Assembly (NCBI GenBank): GCA_050250815.1
Contig: JBFWNY010000001.1
Location: forward strand, 1 to 64,000
DNA: 64,000 nucleotides
Direction: 5' to 3'
Source: JAEUMD01 sp050250815
Lineage (GTDB): Bacteria; Pseudomonadota; Alphaproteobacteria; Rhizobiales; Hyphomicrobiaceae
In this document: piece by piece, positions 17,709 to 24,316 of the stretch
How positions within the stretch are numbered: position 1 is the stretch's first letter
Layout of the letters: every line of letters starts with the position of its first letter
Position numbers and translations under genes: made by a program
Notes under the pieces: generated by a model
What the model saw: only the letters and a program-made list of their open reading frames with translations
Databases searched by the model: none
Told to the model about the DNA's origin: nothing

Positions 17709-18852
17709 TCGTCAGCGCCGCCGCCGGAGCGATATGACGCCCTATGATCTGCCTGAGGCCGTTGAGGTTGAAGCGCGACCGCTTGAGCGCCATGAGGTTT
17801 TCTTCGGCGGCAGCGGCAGCAAGCTGGTCCTGCGATGGCAGCACCATGCTCTTGGCGTCGCGCTCGAGACTGTCATAGGCACCGATGATCCAGGCCTTCA
17901 TCCACGCCTTGCTCTTGTCCTTGGTGCCGACGTGAGTGATGACCAGATCAAGGTGCAGCGCCTTGTGCAGGTTGCGAAGTGCGAGCAGAGAGGTGGCAAC
18001 GATGTCGCGTGCTATACCAGCACGCTCGAAGGGAAGTCCCGCCCAGGGCTTCTTCGCCTCTGCTGCTTTCAGCCAGGGCAGAAGCATCTCCTCGCGCACA
18101 AGCTGGAGGCCCGTCAGCAACGAACGAACGAGTTCCGAGGCGGCCTCGCTCGCGGACTTGTAATCGTCGTTGCCAGGTGCGCCGGCGGTCAGCAGGCGCT
18201 GGCGCCAGCCCGTCTGAGGTGCCGTCCACTCCCTGACCATCTCGCCTGAGAGCTTGGCGACATGGACACCAATTGCCTGGGCCAGTCGGCATCGGTACGC
18301 GCGCACCTCGACCGGTTCGGAATCAGGGAACCCATACAGCAGTTGTTCCATCGCCGGCAGGCCCTGGAGTGCAGCGGACTGCGACGCGACTGCATTCTCC
18401 GCCAGAAGTTCGGCGGGCCGATCTGCCATCACCTTCGCGACCTGGCGGCGGATCACGCCGCGCGGATCGGGCAGGAATGCGATGCGTTGCCAACGGTTGT
18501 CCGTGCGGGCCGGGCCAAAGCGGATGTGCTGTATGCGCGCCCAGGCGTGCGCGCTACCGGCGAATGCTGTGCGGGCTGCAGTGAGCGTCTGGGCCGTCGG
18601 TGTTTCACACCAGGTGCCGATGGTCTCCGCGGCTTTGGTGCTGACATCGGCGAAGAATTGGTAGGCAGGGACGATGGTGTTGTCGACGGCCGACGTCACC
18701 ATCGCTTTCAGCTGAGGCGGGATCTGCGGCTTCTGCTGAGCGTGCCCTGGAGTGGTCTTGGTGGTCGCTGCGACGAGAAACGCAACAAGCGCCGCAGCGA
18801 TGAGCCGGCGGCGCCTGGTGCATGAGAAAGCATTAGCAGGGACTGGCGTCAA
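17680..18852 (-). CDS. Imelysin-family periplasmic protein without GxHxxE
   Basis: A 390-residue imelysin (peptidase M75-like) protein with a signal peptide (RRRRLIAAALVAFLVAATT...GHAQ). Imelysins are helical periplasmic or lipoprotein iron-uptake proteins. Where canonical members have GxHxxE, this protein reads GLPAMEQLLYG, so the histidine is missing; this is typical of the second imelysin in such clusters. The start is a TTG at 18852 overlapping the bfr stop, with GAGG about ten bases upstream, because no in-frame ATG precedes the signal peptide. It is translationally coupled to bacterioferritin upstream and DUF1513 downstream. Confidence 0.87.
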   Translation of the reverse strand: MTPVPANAFSCTRRRRLIAAALVAFLVAATTKTTPGHAQQKPQIPPQLKAMVTSAVDNTIVPAYQFFADVSTKAAETIGTWCETPTAQTLTAARTAFAGSAHAWARIQHIRFGPARTDNRWQRIAFLPDPRGVIRRQVAKVMADRPAELLAENAVASQSAALQGLPAMEQLLYGFPDSEPVEVRAYRCRLAQAIGVHVAKLSGEMVREWTAPQTGWRQRLLTAGAPGNDDYKSASEAASELVRSLLTGLQLVREEMLLPWLKAAEAKKPWAGLPFERAGIARDIVATSLLALRNLHKALHLDLVITHVGTKDKSKAWMKAWIIGAYDSLERDAKSMVLPSQDQLAAAAAEENLMALKRSRFNLNGLRQIIGRHIAPAAALTIGFNELDGD

Positions 18853-19340
18853 TGCCCCTCGACCTCATCGGCGGACTGCGCATTGAGCAGGCCGTAGTTC
18901 TCGACGCCGATCTTGCCCAGAAGATCGAGCTGCGTTTCGAGGAAGTCGATGTGGCCTTCCTCGTCGGAAAGCAACTCCTCGAACAGTTGCATCGAGACAA
19001 GATCAGTCTTCTTACGGCAAAGCTCACGACCCTTCGTGTAGTGCTCCTTGGCGATGTACTCGCCCTTGAGGTCACACTCCAGGACCTCCTTCACGTTCTG
19101 GCCGATCATCAAGGGTGCGACGGTCTGCAGGTTGGGATGGCCTTCCAGGAAGATGATGCGGGCGATGATCTTGTCGGCGTGCTGCATTTCCTCGATCGAC
19201 TCGGCGCGCTCCTTCTTGGCGAGCTTGCCATATCCCCAGTCGTCGAGCAGGCGGTAGTGCAGCCAATACTGATTGACGGCGCCGAGCTCCAGCTTCAGCG
19301 CCTCGTTGAGCATGCCTATGACGTCCTTGTCGCCCTTCAC
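18849..19340 (-). CDS. bfr: Bacterioferritin Bfr
   Basis: A 163-residue iron-storage protein that forms a 24-subunit shell, oxidises Fe(II) and stores ferric mineral. All expected ligands are present at the standard positions: heme ligand Met52, and ferroxidase residues Glu18, Glu51, His54, Glu94, Glu127 and His130. The length matches E. coli Bfr, with a slightly longer tail. It lies 27 bp after a Bfd-like gene and overlaps the following imelysin gene, so storage (Bfr), release (Bfd-like) and presumed uptake genes share one transcript. A direct link to iron control is expected from this context. Confidence 0.97.
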   Translation of the reverse strand: MKGDKDVIGMLNEALKLELGAVNQYWLHYRLLDDWGYGKLAKKERAESIEEMQHADKIIARIIFLEGHPNLQTVAPLMIGQNVKEVLECDLKGEYIAKEHYTKGRELCRKKTDLVSMQLFEELLSDEEGHIDFLETQLDLLGKIGVENYGLLNAQSADEVEGH

Positions 19341-19367
19341 TTGCAGTCCTTTCTACGTCCTACACGG

Positions 19368-19688
19368 TCAAACCGGCAGCAACAGGTCGGCCGGCGCGCC
19401 GGTTTCAGCGCACTGTTCGCCTGCATGCTTGTTCCTCGCGATCAACAATCTGCGCTTCACGCTCGAACAGGCGTTGGGGCAGACCAGGCCGCGACGCTCC
19501 AGGTCTTCCAGCTTGGCGTAGATCGTTGCTACGGCCAACGGCGCGCACCCACAGCAATTCATGCGCTTGGACAGATGGCGCCAGATCACGCCCGGCGTTG
19601 GCAAGGGTGGATCTGGCTGCGTCATGATGTCAAGCAGCGCCAGCTCGATGTCGTGGTCGGAAATGACGACGCAGGAACAGATCAGCAT
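19368..19688 (-). CDS. Variant Bfd-like [2Fe-2S] protein with C-terminal extension
   Basis: A 106-residue protein that opens MLICSCVVISDHDI, the start of bacterioferritin-associated ferredoxins. Cysteines at 4 and 6 (CxC) and at 45 and 48 (CxxC) match the four Bfd cluster ligands, but the gap between the pairs is 38 residues rather than about 31. The insertion is proline-rich (PDPPLPTP). Beyond the domain is an extension of about 45 residues with further cysteines at 70, 74 and 93 and a segment, YAKLEDLERRGLV, that could be a helix of a winged-helix type. Bfd reduces the Bfr core to release iron; the position just before bfr supports that role here. The assignment is by motif and context. Confidence 0.7.
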   Translation of the reverse strand: MLICSCVVISDHDIELALLDIMTQPDPPLPTPGVIWRHLSKRMNCCGCAPLAVATIYAKLEDLERRGLVCPNACSSVKRRLLIARNKHAGEQCAETGAPADLLLPV

Positions 19689-19700
19689 GTCTGTCCTCTT

Positions 19701-20273
19701 CTACATTGGCCGCGCCGCGACGGGATCGACGTAGGCATTGGCGTTGACGATCCAGCTTGGCGAGACGATGTGCTCGACGCTGCGCAGGGTGAGCGCATAG
19801 GTGCCAGCGTGATGCAGCACCTCGTCGACCATGGAGTTCTCGATCAGCGCGAATGCGCAGGCGCGCATCGCCGGACACGTGTTGTGCTGGCAGGCCGCAA
19901 TCATCGATATGGCCAGACACTCGTCGCGACAGTAACCACAGGCATTGAGCGGTCTCACCGAGATGGGATTTCGCGAGCAAACCGCAACCGTCTTGGACCA
20001 CGACGCAAGGGCGCTGACCGCCGCTTCAGCATGCTTTGGGCCGAGAAGGCCGGAGTAGAGCCGCCAGACCTCCTCCCAGCAACTCACGTCGCTGTTCAGG
20101 TAGCCTGATATCCAGCCTCGGAACCCGAGGCCGACAATCGCTTCGGCGGGATAGCGGCTGGCCGGGCTTGGCTTCGGACACAGCAGACAGGTCGCGTTGT
20201 GCGAACTGTTGTCTGGCACAGCAGCCAGAGAACTCCTGGTGCGAACGCCAGGGCGCATCGACTTTTTCATCAT
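19701..20273 (-). CDS. Cysteine-rich protein of unknown function in iron operon
   Basis: A 190-residue protein I do not recognise. It has ten cysteines at 29, 32, 65, 99, 112, 115, 119, 128, 133 and 139. They include CxxC (29-32), CxxCxxxC (112-119, in ACGYCRDECL) and Cx4Cx5C (128-139, in CQHNTCPAMRAC). This density suggests Fe-S cluster or metal binding. No signal peptide or membrane segment is visible, so it should be cytoplasmic. I chose the ATG at 20273 because GGAGA lies just upstream; an in-frame upstream ATG has no such site. It is the first gene of the operon with Bfd-like, bfr, imelysin and DUF1513 genes, 12 bp from the Bfd-like gene. Confidence 0.7.
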   Translation of the reverse strand: MMKKSMRPGVRTRSSLAAVPDNSSHNATCLLCPKPSPASRYPAEAIVGLGFRGWISGYLNSDVSCWEEVWRLYSGLLGPKHAEAAVSALASWSKTVAVCSRNPISVRPLNACGYCRDECLAISMIAACQHNTCPAMRACAFALIENSMVDEVLHHAGTYALTLRSVEHIVSPSWIVNANAYVDPVAARPM

Positions 20274-20320
20274 CGTCTCCAATCGAGGGGGTTCAAAGCC
20301 CCGACATCGGATTTGATACA

Positions 20321-20343
20321 TTCTACACGGTGCAGATATAGAA
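20321..20343. promoter_or_regulatory. Weak inverted repeat upstream of the bfr operon
   Basis: A TTCTA-N13-TAGAA inverted repeat lies about 50 bases before the first gene of the bacterioferritin operon, in a locally AT-rich stretch. It is a possible operator, but the arms are only five bases long and the spacing does not match the Irr (ICE) or Fur boxes I know. Confidence 0.25.
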
Positions 20344-20479
20344 ACAGGCGACGTGTGGCTGTCAACGCCGAATGCATGCGTCCAAACGACCTTGAGCGCC
20401 CGTCGAGCGACACATCTTTGAACGATTCAAAACAAGGACGAGTAGGACCTGCGCTTTTGGGTCCTTTAGACCATGACGC

Positions 20480-20962
20480 CTACTTCGGGGGCGAGGTCCG
20501 CGACGCGCCGCGTGGTCGGGATGCGAGAGAGGTCTTGCGCGGCTTGGCTGCTTTTGGCGCAGCCTGTCTTGCGGCTTTGACTTGCCCTTTTGCCATGTCG
20601 GCAATGGTCGTCTGATTGAGCACCTTAACGAAGGCGTCGAATGCGGCATCGAAAAGCTGCGCTTGGTGCACCGCCAGGGCAGCGGAGTCGCTGTCGGTCG
20701 CGTCGGGCATCAATTCCATCGCCTGGACGACGTCGCCCACCTTGATTGCCTCGGCCGGCTGCTTCAGCCGCACACCGCCGTAGCGGCCGCGCTCCCCTTC
20801 GACGAACCCGGCACGCGAAAGCAGATGTACGATCTTGAAGGTGTTTTGCGGGCTCAAGTCGAGCTCCGCAGCGAGGTCGGCGACCTTCGTCAAGCCATCG
20901 CCGGAGCGCGCGCAGGCAACGAGGACGCGCAGGGCGTGCGATGTTGCCTTGTTGAGCTTCAT
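20480..20962 (-). CDS. Rrf2-family regulator lacking Fe-S cysteines
   Basis: A 160-residue Rrf2-family transcription factor. The winged-helix domain is clear: KLNKATSHALRVLVACA, then the helix-turn-helix LAAELDLSPQNTFKIVHLL and the wing RGRYGGVRL. IscR, NsrR and RirA hold a [Fe-S] cluster on three cysteines near residues 90-110; this protein has none there (PDATDSDSAALAVHQAQLF), and its only cysteine is Cys17. The C terminus (about 125-160) is an unusual Ala/Lys/Arg/Pro-rich tail. It lies between the bfr operon and a divergent imelysin gene, so it probably controls one or both, by a sensing mechanism other than a canonical cluster. Confidence 0.9.
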   Translation of the reverse strand: MKLNKATSHALRVLVACARSGDGLTKVADLAAELDLSPQNTFKIVHLLSRAGFVEGERGRYGGVRLKQPAEAIKVGDVVQAMELMPDATDSDSAALAVHQAQLFDAAFDAFVKVLNQTTIADMAKGQVKAARQAAPKAAKPRKTSLASRPRGASRTSPPK

Positions 20963-21019
20963 GTCGGCTGACGCCCCTTCCTTGCAAGTGCGGCTAGCCT
21001 TGTCATTGAAATGCGGAGT

Positions 21020-21031
21020 TTCGTCAACATT
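21020..21031 (+). promoter_or_regulatory. Candidate operator copy A (TTCGTCAACATT)
   Basis: TTCGTCAACATT lies 58 bases upstream of the rrf2 start codon. Its exact reverse complement occurs at 21246-21257, upstream of the divergent imelysin gene. The pairing in one divergent control region suggests a shared regulator, perhaps the Rrf2 protein itself. Confidence 0.45.
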
Positions 21032-21233
21032 GCTCGTGCGGGCAGGTCAACGTGCCCCACGCCTTTTGTGCGGTGATCCTGGCCAATTGTGGCTTTTCGC
21101 TCGGCCATCTTCGACGCCAGGGTGATCACCAAATGGCGCTTGGCTCTGGACATGACCGTGCTCCTGCTTGCGGCACCCATCGATCGGCTCTGTCGTTGCC
21201 CGGTCGACACACTTCCGCAATCTATACCATATG

Positions 21234-21257
21234 CGTCATCTTTTAAATGTTGACGAA
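21234..21257 (-). promoter_or_regulatory. Candidate operator copy B within an imperfect palindrome
   Basis: AATGTTGACGAA at 21246-21257 is the exact reverse complement of the word at 21020-21031. It also forms part of a 22-bp imperfect palindrome at 21234-21255, with arms CGTCA/TGACG and 18 of 22 positions symmetric, centred on TTTTAAA. It lies 84-107 bases before the imelysin ATG and overlaps a possible -35 element, as expected for a repressor site. Confidence 0.45.
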
Positions 21258-21340
21258 TATCGTATGTAATGCGATGTGGTTTGGCCGTGGGCAGGCAGGA
21301 TCGTCTCCCGCCTGTTGTTTGGACCGACCCAGGTGATGCG

Positions 21341-22618
21341 ATGTTGAAGATGATTGCGCGTGCGGCTCTGGCGGGGCCGCTTCTGCTGGCCTGCGCTGCC
21401 ACCCATGCGCAGGGCGCAGCGACGCCCGGTGCGGCGCTGTCGAACTACGCCGACATTGCCGAGGCCGGATACGCTGACTCATTGGCAACCGCCAGGGCGC
21501 TGCAGGCGTCGGTCGCGAAACTCGTCTCCGCGCCATCCACGGCCACACTCGAAGCTGCGCGCGCCGCCTGGATCGCTGCTCGCGTCCCCTACCAGCAGAC
21601 CGAAGCATTCCGGTTCGGCAACAAGATCGTCGACGACTGGGAAGGCAAGGTGAACTCGTGGCCGCTCGACGAGGGGCTCATCGACTACGTCGATGCGTCC
21701 TACGGCATGGACAATCCGGAGAACCCGCTGTTCACCGCCAACGTGATCTCGGCGAAGACAATTAAGATTGCAGGCGAGAGCGTCGACCTGTCGACGATCA
21801 GCAAGGCCCTTTTGGCTGAGAAGCTGCAGGAAGCAGGCGGTGTGGAGGCCAATGTGGCCACCGGATACCACGCCATCGAGTTCTTGCTTTGGGGCCAGGA
21901 CTTGAACGGCACCGACGCCGGCGCCGGCAACCGCCCCGCGAGTGATTTCGATACCAGCAACTGCACCGGTGGCAACTGTGATCGCCGCGCCGCCTACCTC
22001 ACGGCCGTAACGGAACTTCTTGTCGATAATCTCGCTTGGATGGCGGCTCAGTGGGGCAAGGATGGTGATGCGCGCAAAGCCGTTACGGCCGCCGAGGGCA
22101 ATGCGGGCGTCAAGATCATCTTTGTGGGGCTAGGCTCGCTTTCCTACGGCGAGTTGGCAGGCGAGCGCATGAAGCTCGGCCTGTTGCTGCACGACCCGGA
22201 AGAAGAGCACGACTGCTTCTCCGACAACACGCACAACTCTCACTTCTACGACGTGATGGGCATCCGCAATGTCTACCTGGGAACCTACAAGCGCACCGAT
22301 GGCAGCGAGGTGAAAGGCGCCTCCGTCTCCGACCTCGTCAAGGCCAAGTCACCCGAAACGGACGCTGCGGTCCGCAAGGCGATCGAGGCGACGGTTGAGA
22401 AGATGACGGCGTTGAAGGTGCGGGCGGACAACGGTGAACGCTACGATCAGATGATCGGCCAGGGCAACGCGGAGGGCAACGCAGTGGTGCAGGCCGCCAT
22501 CGATGCATTGGTCGCGCAAGCCAAGGCGTTCGAGCGCGCGATGGCAGCGCTGGAGCTGGGTTCGGCGCAGTTCGAGGGGTCCAACAGCCTGGACGATCCG
22601 AGCAAGGTGAAAAAGTAA
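21341..22618 (+). CDS. Imelysin/IcmP-like periplasmic iron-uptake protein
   Basis: A 425-residue imelysin (M75) protein. Residues 1-24 form a signal peptide with a lipobox-like LLACAA segment, so lipidation or simple export are both possible. The hallmark GxHxxE motif appears as GYHAIE at residues 175-180, with His177. Later segments include LDNLAWMAAQWG-like and HDCFSDNTHNSHFYD, also typical of the long imelysins. The family includes the Pseudomonas insulin-cleaving protein IcmP, but imelysins are mainly linked to iron uptake. I chose the ATG at 21341 because AGGTGA precedes it by four bases and the signal peptide starts there. It is divergent from the Rrf2 gene and precedes the porin gene. 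Confidence 0.93.
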   Translation: MLKMIARAALAGPLLLACAATHAQGAATPGAALSNYADIAEAGYADSLATARALQASVAKLVSAPSTATLEAARAAWIAARVPYQQTEAFRFGNKIVDDWEGKVNSWPLDEGLIDYVDASYGMDNPENPLFTANVISAKTIKIAGESVDLSTISKALLAEKLQEAGGVEANVATGYHAIEFLLWGQDLNGTDAGAGNRPASDFDTSNCTGGNCDRRAAYLTAVTELLVDNLAWMAAQWGKDGDARKAVTAAEGNAGVKIIFVGLGSLSYGELAGERMKLGLLLHDPEEEHDCFSDNTHNSHFYDVMGIRNVYLGTYKRTDGSEVKGASVSDLVKAKSPETDAAVRKAIEATVEKMTALKVRADNGERYDQMIGQGNAEGNAVVQAAIDALVAQAKAFERAMAALELGSAQFEGSNSLDDPSKVKK

Positions 22619-22693
22619 CTGGAAGCGCCGCTGCTTCGGGAGGGCGCGCTGCCTCGATCCGGCTGCATCCGCGATACAACACTTGATACTACG

Positions 22694-22717
22694 GTTTAGA
22701 TGTTATAACATCCAAAC
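22694..22717. promoter_or_regulatory. Near-perfect 24-bp palindrome upstream of the porin gene
   Basis: A 24-bp inverted repeat with outer arms GTTT/AAAC and central core GATGTTATAACATC. Only one base pair of the twelve breaks symmetry. It is about 118 bases before the porin start codon, in a gap of 216 bp after the imelysin gene. It looks like the binding site of a dimeric repressor. It does not match the standard Fur, Irr or RirA boxes I know. Confidence 0.6.
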
Positions 22718-22834
22718 TGATAGCTAGGGATAGTCGTACGTCGCCGCCGGGGGGCGGAGAGGCCGGAAACTGGGCCGGAATTCTTGGTCGGGTCTGCAAG
22801 CGGTGCCGTGGGGCGGCACACACCGGGGGGTAGC

Positions 22835-24142
22835 ATGGGACACTGCACGACGGCATCGAGGCCAAGGCTAGCGGCCGCTGCACTCGCTGTGCTGCTGGCG
22901 ACCGGCGCGGCACAGCACGTTCGCGCCGCCGATCTTGGTGGTGATTGTTGTGCGGACCTCGAGGAGCGCATCGCCGAGCTCGAGGCAACGACAGCGCGCA
23001 AGGGCAACCGCAAGGTCTCCTTGACGGTTGCCGGCCAAGTGAACCACGCGGTGTTGTTCTGGGACGACGGGTTCGAGCGGAATACCTATGTGGTCGGCAA
23101 CAAGAACGACCAGTCGAACTTCTCGTTCACCGGAGAGGCTGAGATCCGCAAGGGATTGAGGGCCGGCTACGCCGTCACCGTTCGGATCCGCGACAGCCTT
23201 TCCGACGAGGTCGACCAGACGACCGATGACGGCGCCCTGGCGTTCGTGCTGTGGGAATCGTTCTGGTTCCTGGAGAGCGAGCGCTACGGCAAACTGTCGC
23301 TCGGCCAGGTTTCGCGCGTCTCAGATACGGCGCCGGAGAACGACCTCTCGGAGAGCGGCCTGCCCGGCTACGCCGGCGTACAGGACATGGGCGGCGGCTT
23401 CTTCCTGCGCTTGTCCAATGGCGCACTCTCGGCGATCACGCTGGGCGACGTGTACAACCATTTCAATGGTGATACCGCCAACGTCGTGCGCTACGACACG
23501 CCCGTCATCGCCGGGTTCATTCTCTCCGCAAGCTACGGTGAGGACGACATCTGGGATGTCGGCCTCAAGTACGAGGGCGGGTTCAACTCGGTGAAACTCG
23601 CGGCTTCGATCGCCTACACGCATTCGACCGACGAAGGTGGCCTCGACGGCGGCGGCGACGTGGCACACGAAACGCTGGTCGGCTCGTTCGCCATCCTGCA
23701 TGAGCCGTCGGGCCTCAATGCGCTGGTCGCCGCAGGCAACCGCTCCTTCGACGATCCCGTACTCGATGCCGATCTCGTCCAGCGGACCCCAAAGGATGCA
23801 AGCTTCATCTACACCAAGCTTGGCTGGCTTGCGAAGCTCACGAGCCTCGGCCCGACGGCGTTCTATGGAGAGTATGGCCGCTTCAACGACTTCATCTCGA
23901 CGAGCGACACATTCCTGCCCGCCGACATCGGCGCGGGCGGTGTGCGTATCACGGGGAATACGGCGCAGGTCTGGGGCTTCGGCGTAGTGCAGCACATCGA
24001 AGCGGCGGAGATGCAGATCTATGCCGGGTATCGCCACCACGACTTCGACTTCGATGTGGTGGACGGCGGCGGTAACGCGGTCCCGGTGCCCGGCATCGAA
24101 AGCTTCCAAAGCATCGTCGTTGGCTCAAAGATCTCCTTCTGA
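22835..24142 (+). CDS. Alphaproteobacterial outer-membrane porin
   Basis: A 435-residue porin. A signal peptide (RPRLAAAALAVLLATGAAQHVRA) is followed by a short coiled coil with the CCADLEERIAELEATTARKGNRK pattern seen at the N terminus of alphaproteobacterial porins. The mature chain is rich in alternating beta segments (VSLTVAGQVNHAVLFWDDG, and many GY/AY turns) and ends in IVVGSKISF, with the terminal Phe that guides BAM assembly. I chose the ATG at 22835 because GGGGGG lies just upstream. The gene sits between imelysin and DUF1111 genes, so it may form the outer-membrane route for an iron compound. A clear terminator follows. Confidence 0.92.
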   Translation: MGHCTTASRPRLAAAALAVLLATGAAQHVRAADLGGDCCADLEERIAELEATTARKGNRKVSLTVAGQVNHAVLFWDDGFERNTYVVGNKNDQSNFSFTGEAEIRKGLRAGYAVTVRIRDSLSDEVDQTTDDGALAFVLWESFWFLESERYGKLSLGQVSRVSDTAPENDLSESGLPGYAGVQDMGGGFFLRLSNGALSAITLGDVYNHFNGDTANVVRYDTPVIAGFILSASYGEDDIWDVGLKYEGGFNSVKLAASIAYTHSTDEGGLDGGGDVAHETLVGSFAILHEPSGLNALVAAGNRSFDDPVLDADLVQRTPKDASFIYTKLGWLAKLTSLGPTAFYGEYGRFNDFISTSDTFLPADIGAGGVRITGNTAQVWGFGVVQHIEAAEMQIYAGYRHHDFDFDVVDGGGNAVPVPGIESFQSIVVGSKISF

Positions 24143-24168
24143 CGGCAAGCTCCCAATCTGCCGTGGAA

Positions 24169-24206
24169 CGCCGTCCGCCCTTTCGGCGGGCGGCGTTTCG
24201 TTTTCT
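24169..24206 (+). terminator. Intrinsic terminator after the porin gene
   Basis: A GC-rich hairpin with arms CGCCGTCCGCC and GGCGGGCGGCG, with loop CTTTC, is followed by TTTCGTTTTC. It starts 27 bases after the porin stop codon on the plus strand, so the DUF1111 gene probably has its own promoter. Confidence 0.85.
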
Positions 24207-24316
24207 GGGCCGATGAGACCAAGCTGTGTTGCCTTGAGACGTGTCAAGGCTTGAACCGCCTGCGCGCCTATTTGTATACGTGCTTCGTAACGATTATGTA
24301 TGCGGAACCACGAAAC

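Larger units (their letters stand above)
20963..21340. promoter_or_regulatory. Divergent control region between rrf2 and imelysin genes
   Basis: This 378-bp gap separates the divergent Rrf2 and imelysin genes. The half next to the imelysin gene is AT-rich. It contains two inverted copies of a 12-bp word (listed separately) and a TTGACG at 21250 that could act as a -35 element. I see no gene in it that I can support. Confidence 0.5.

Noticed and set aside
18852..20108. Plus-strand open frame across bfr and the Bfd-like gene
   Set aside because: Both minus-strand genes carry their full catalytic or binding residues, so the frame on the other strand is a shadow.
20321..20343. Irr (ICE) or Fur box before the bfr operon
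   Set aside because: The five-base arms and 13-base spacing do not match either consensus; kept only as a weak inverted repeat.
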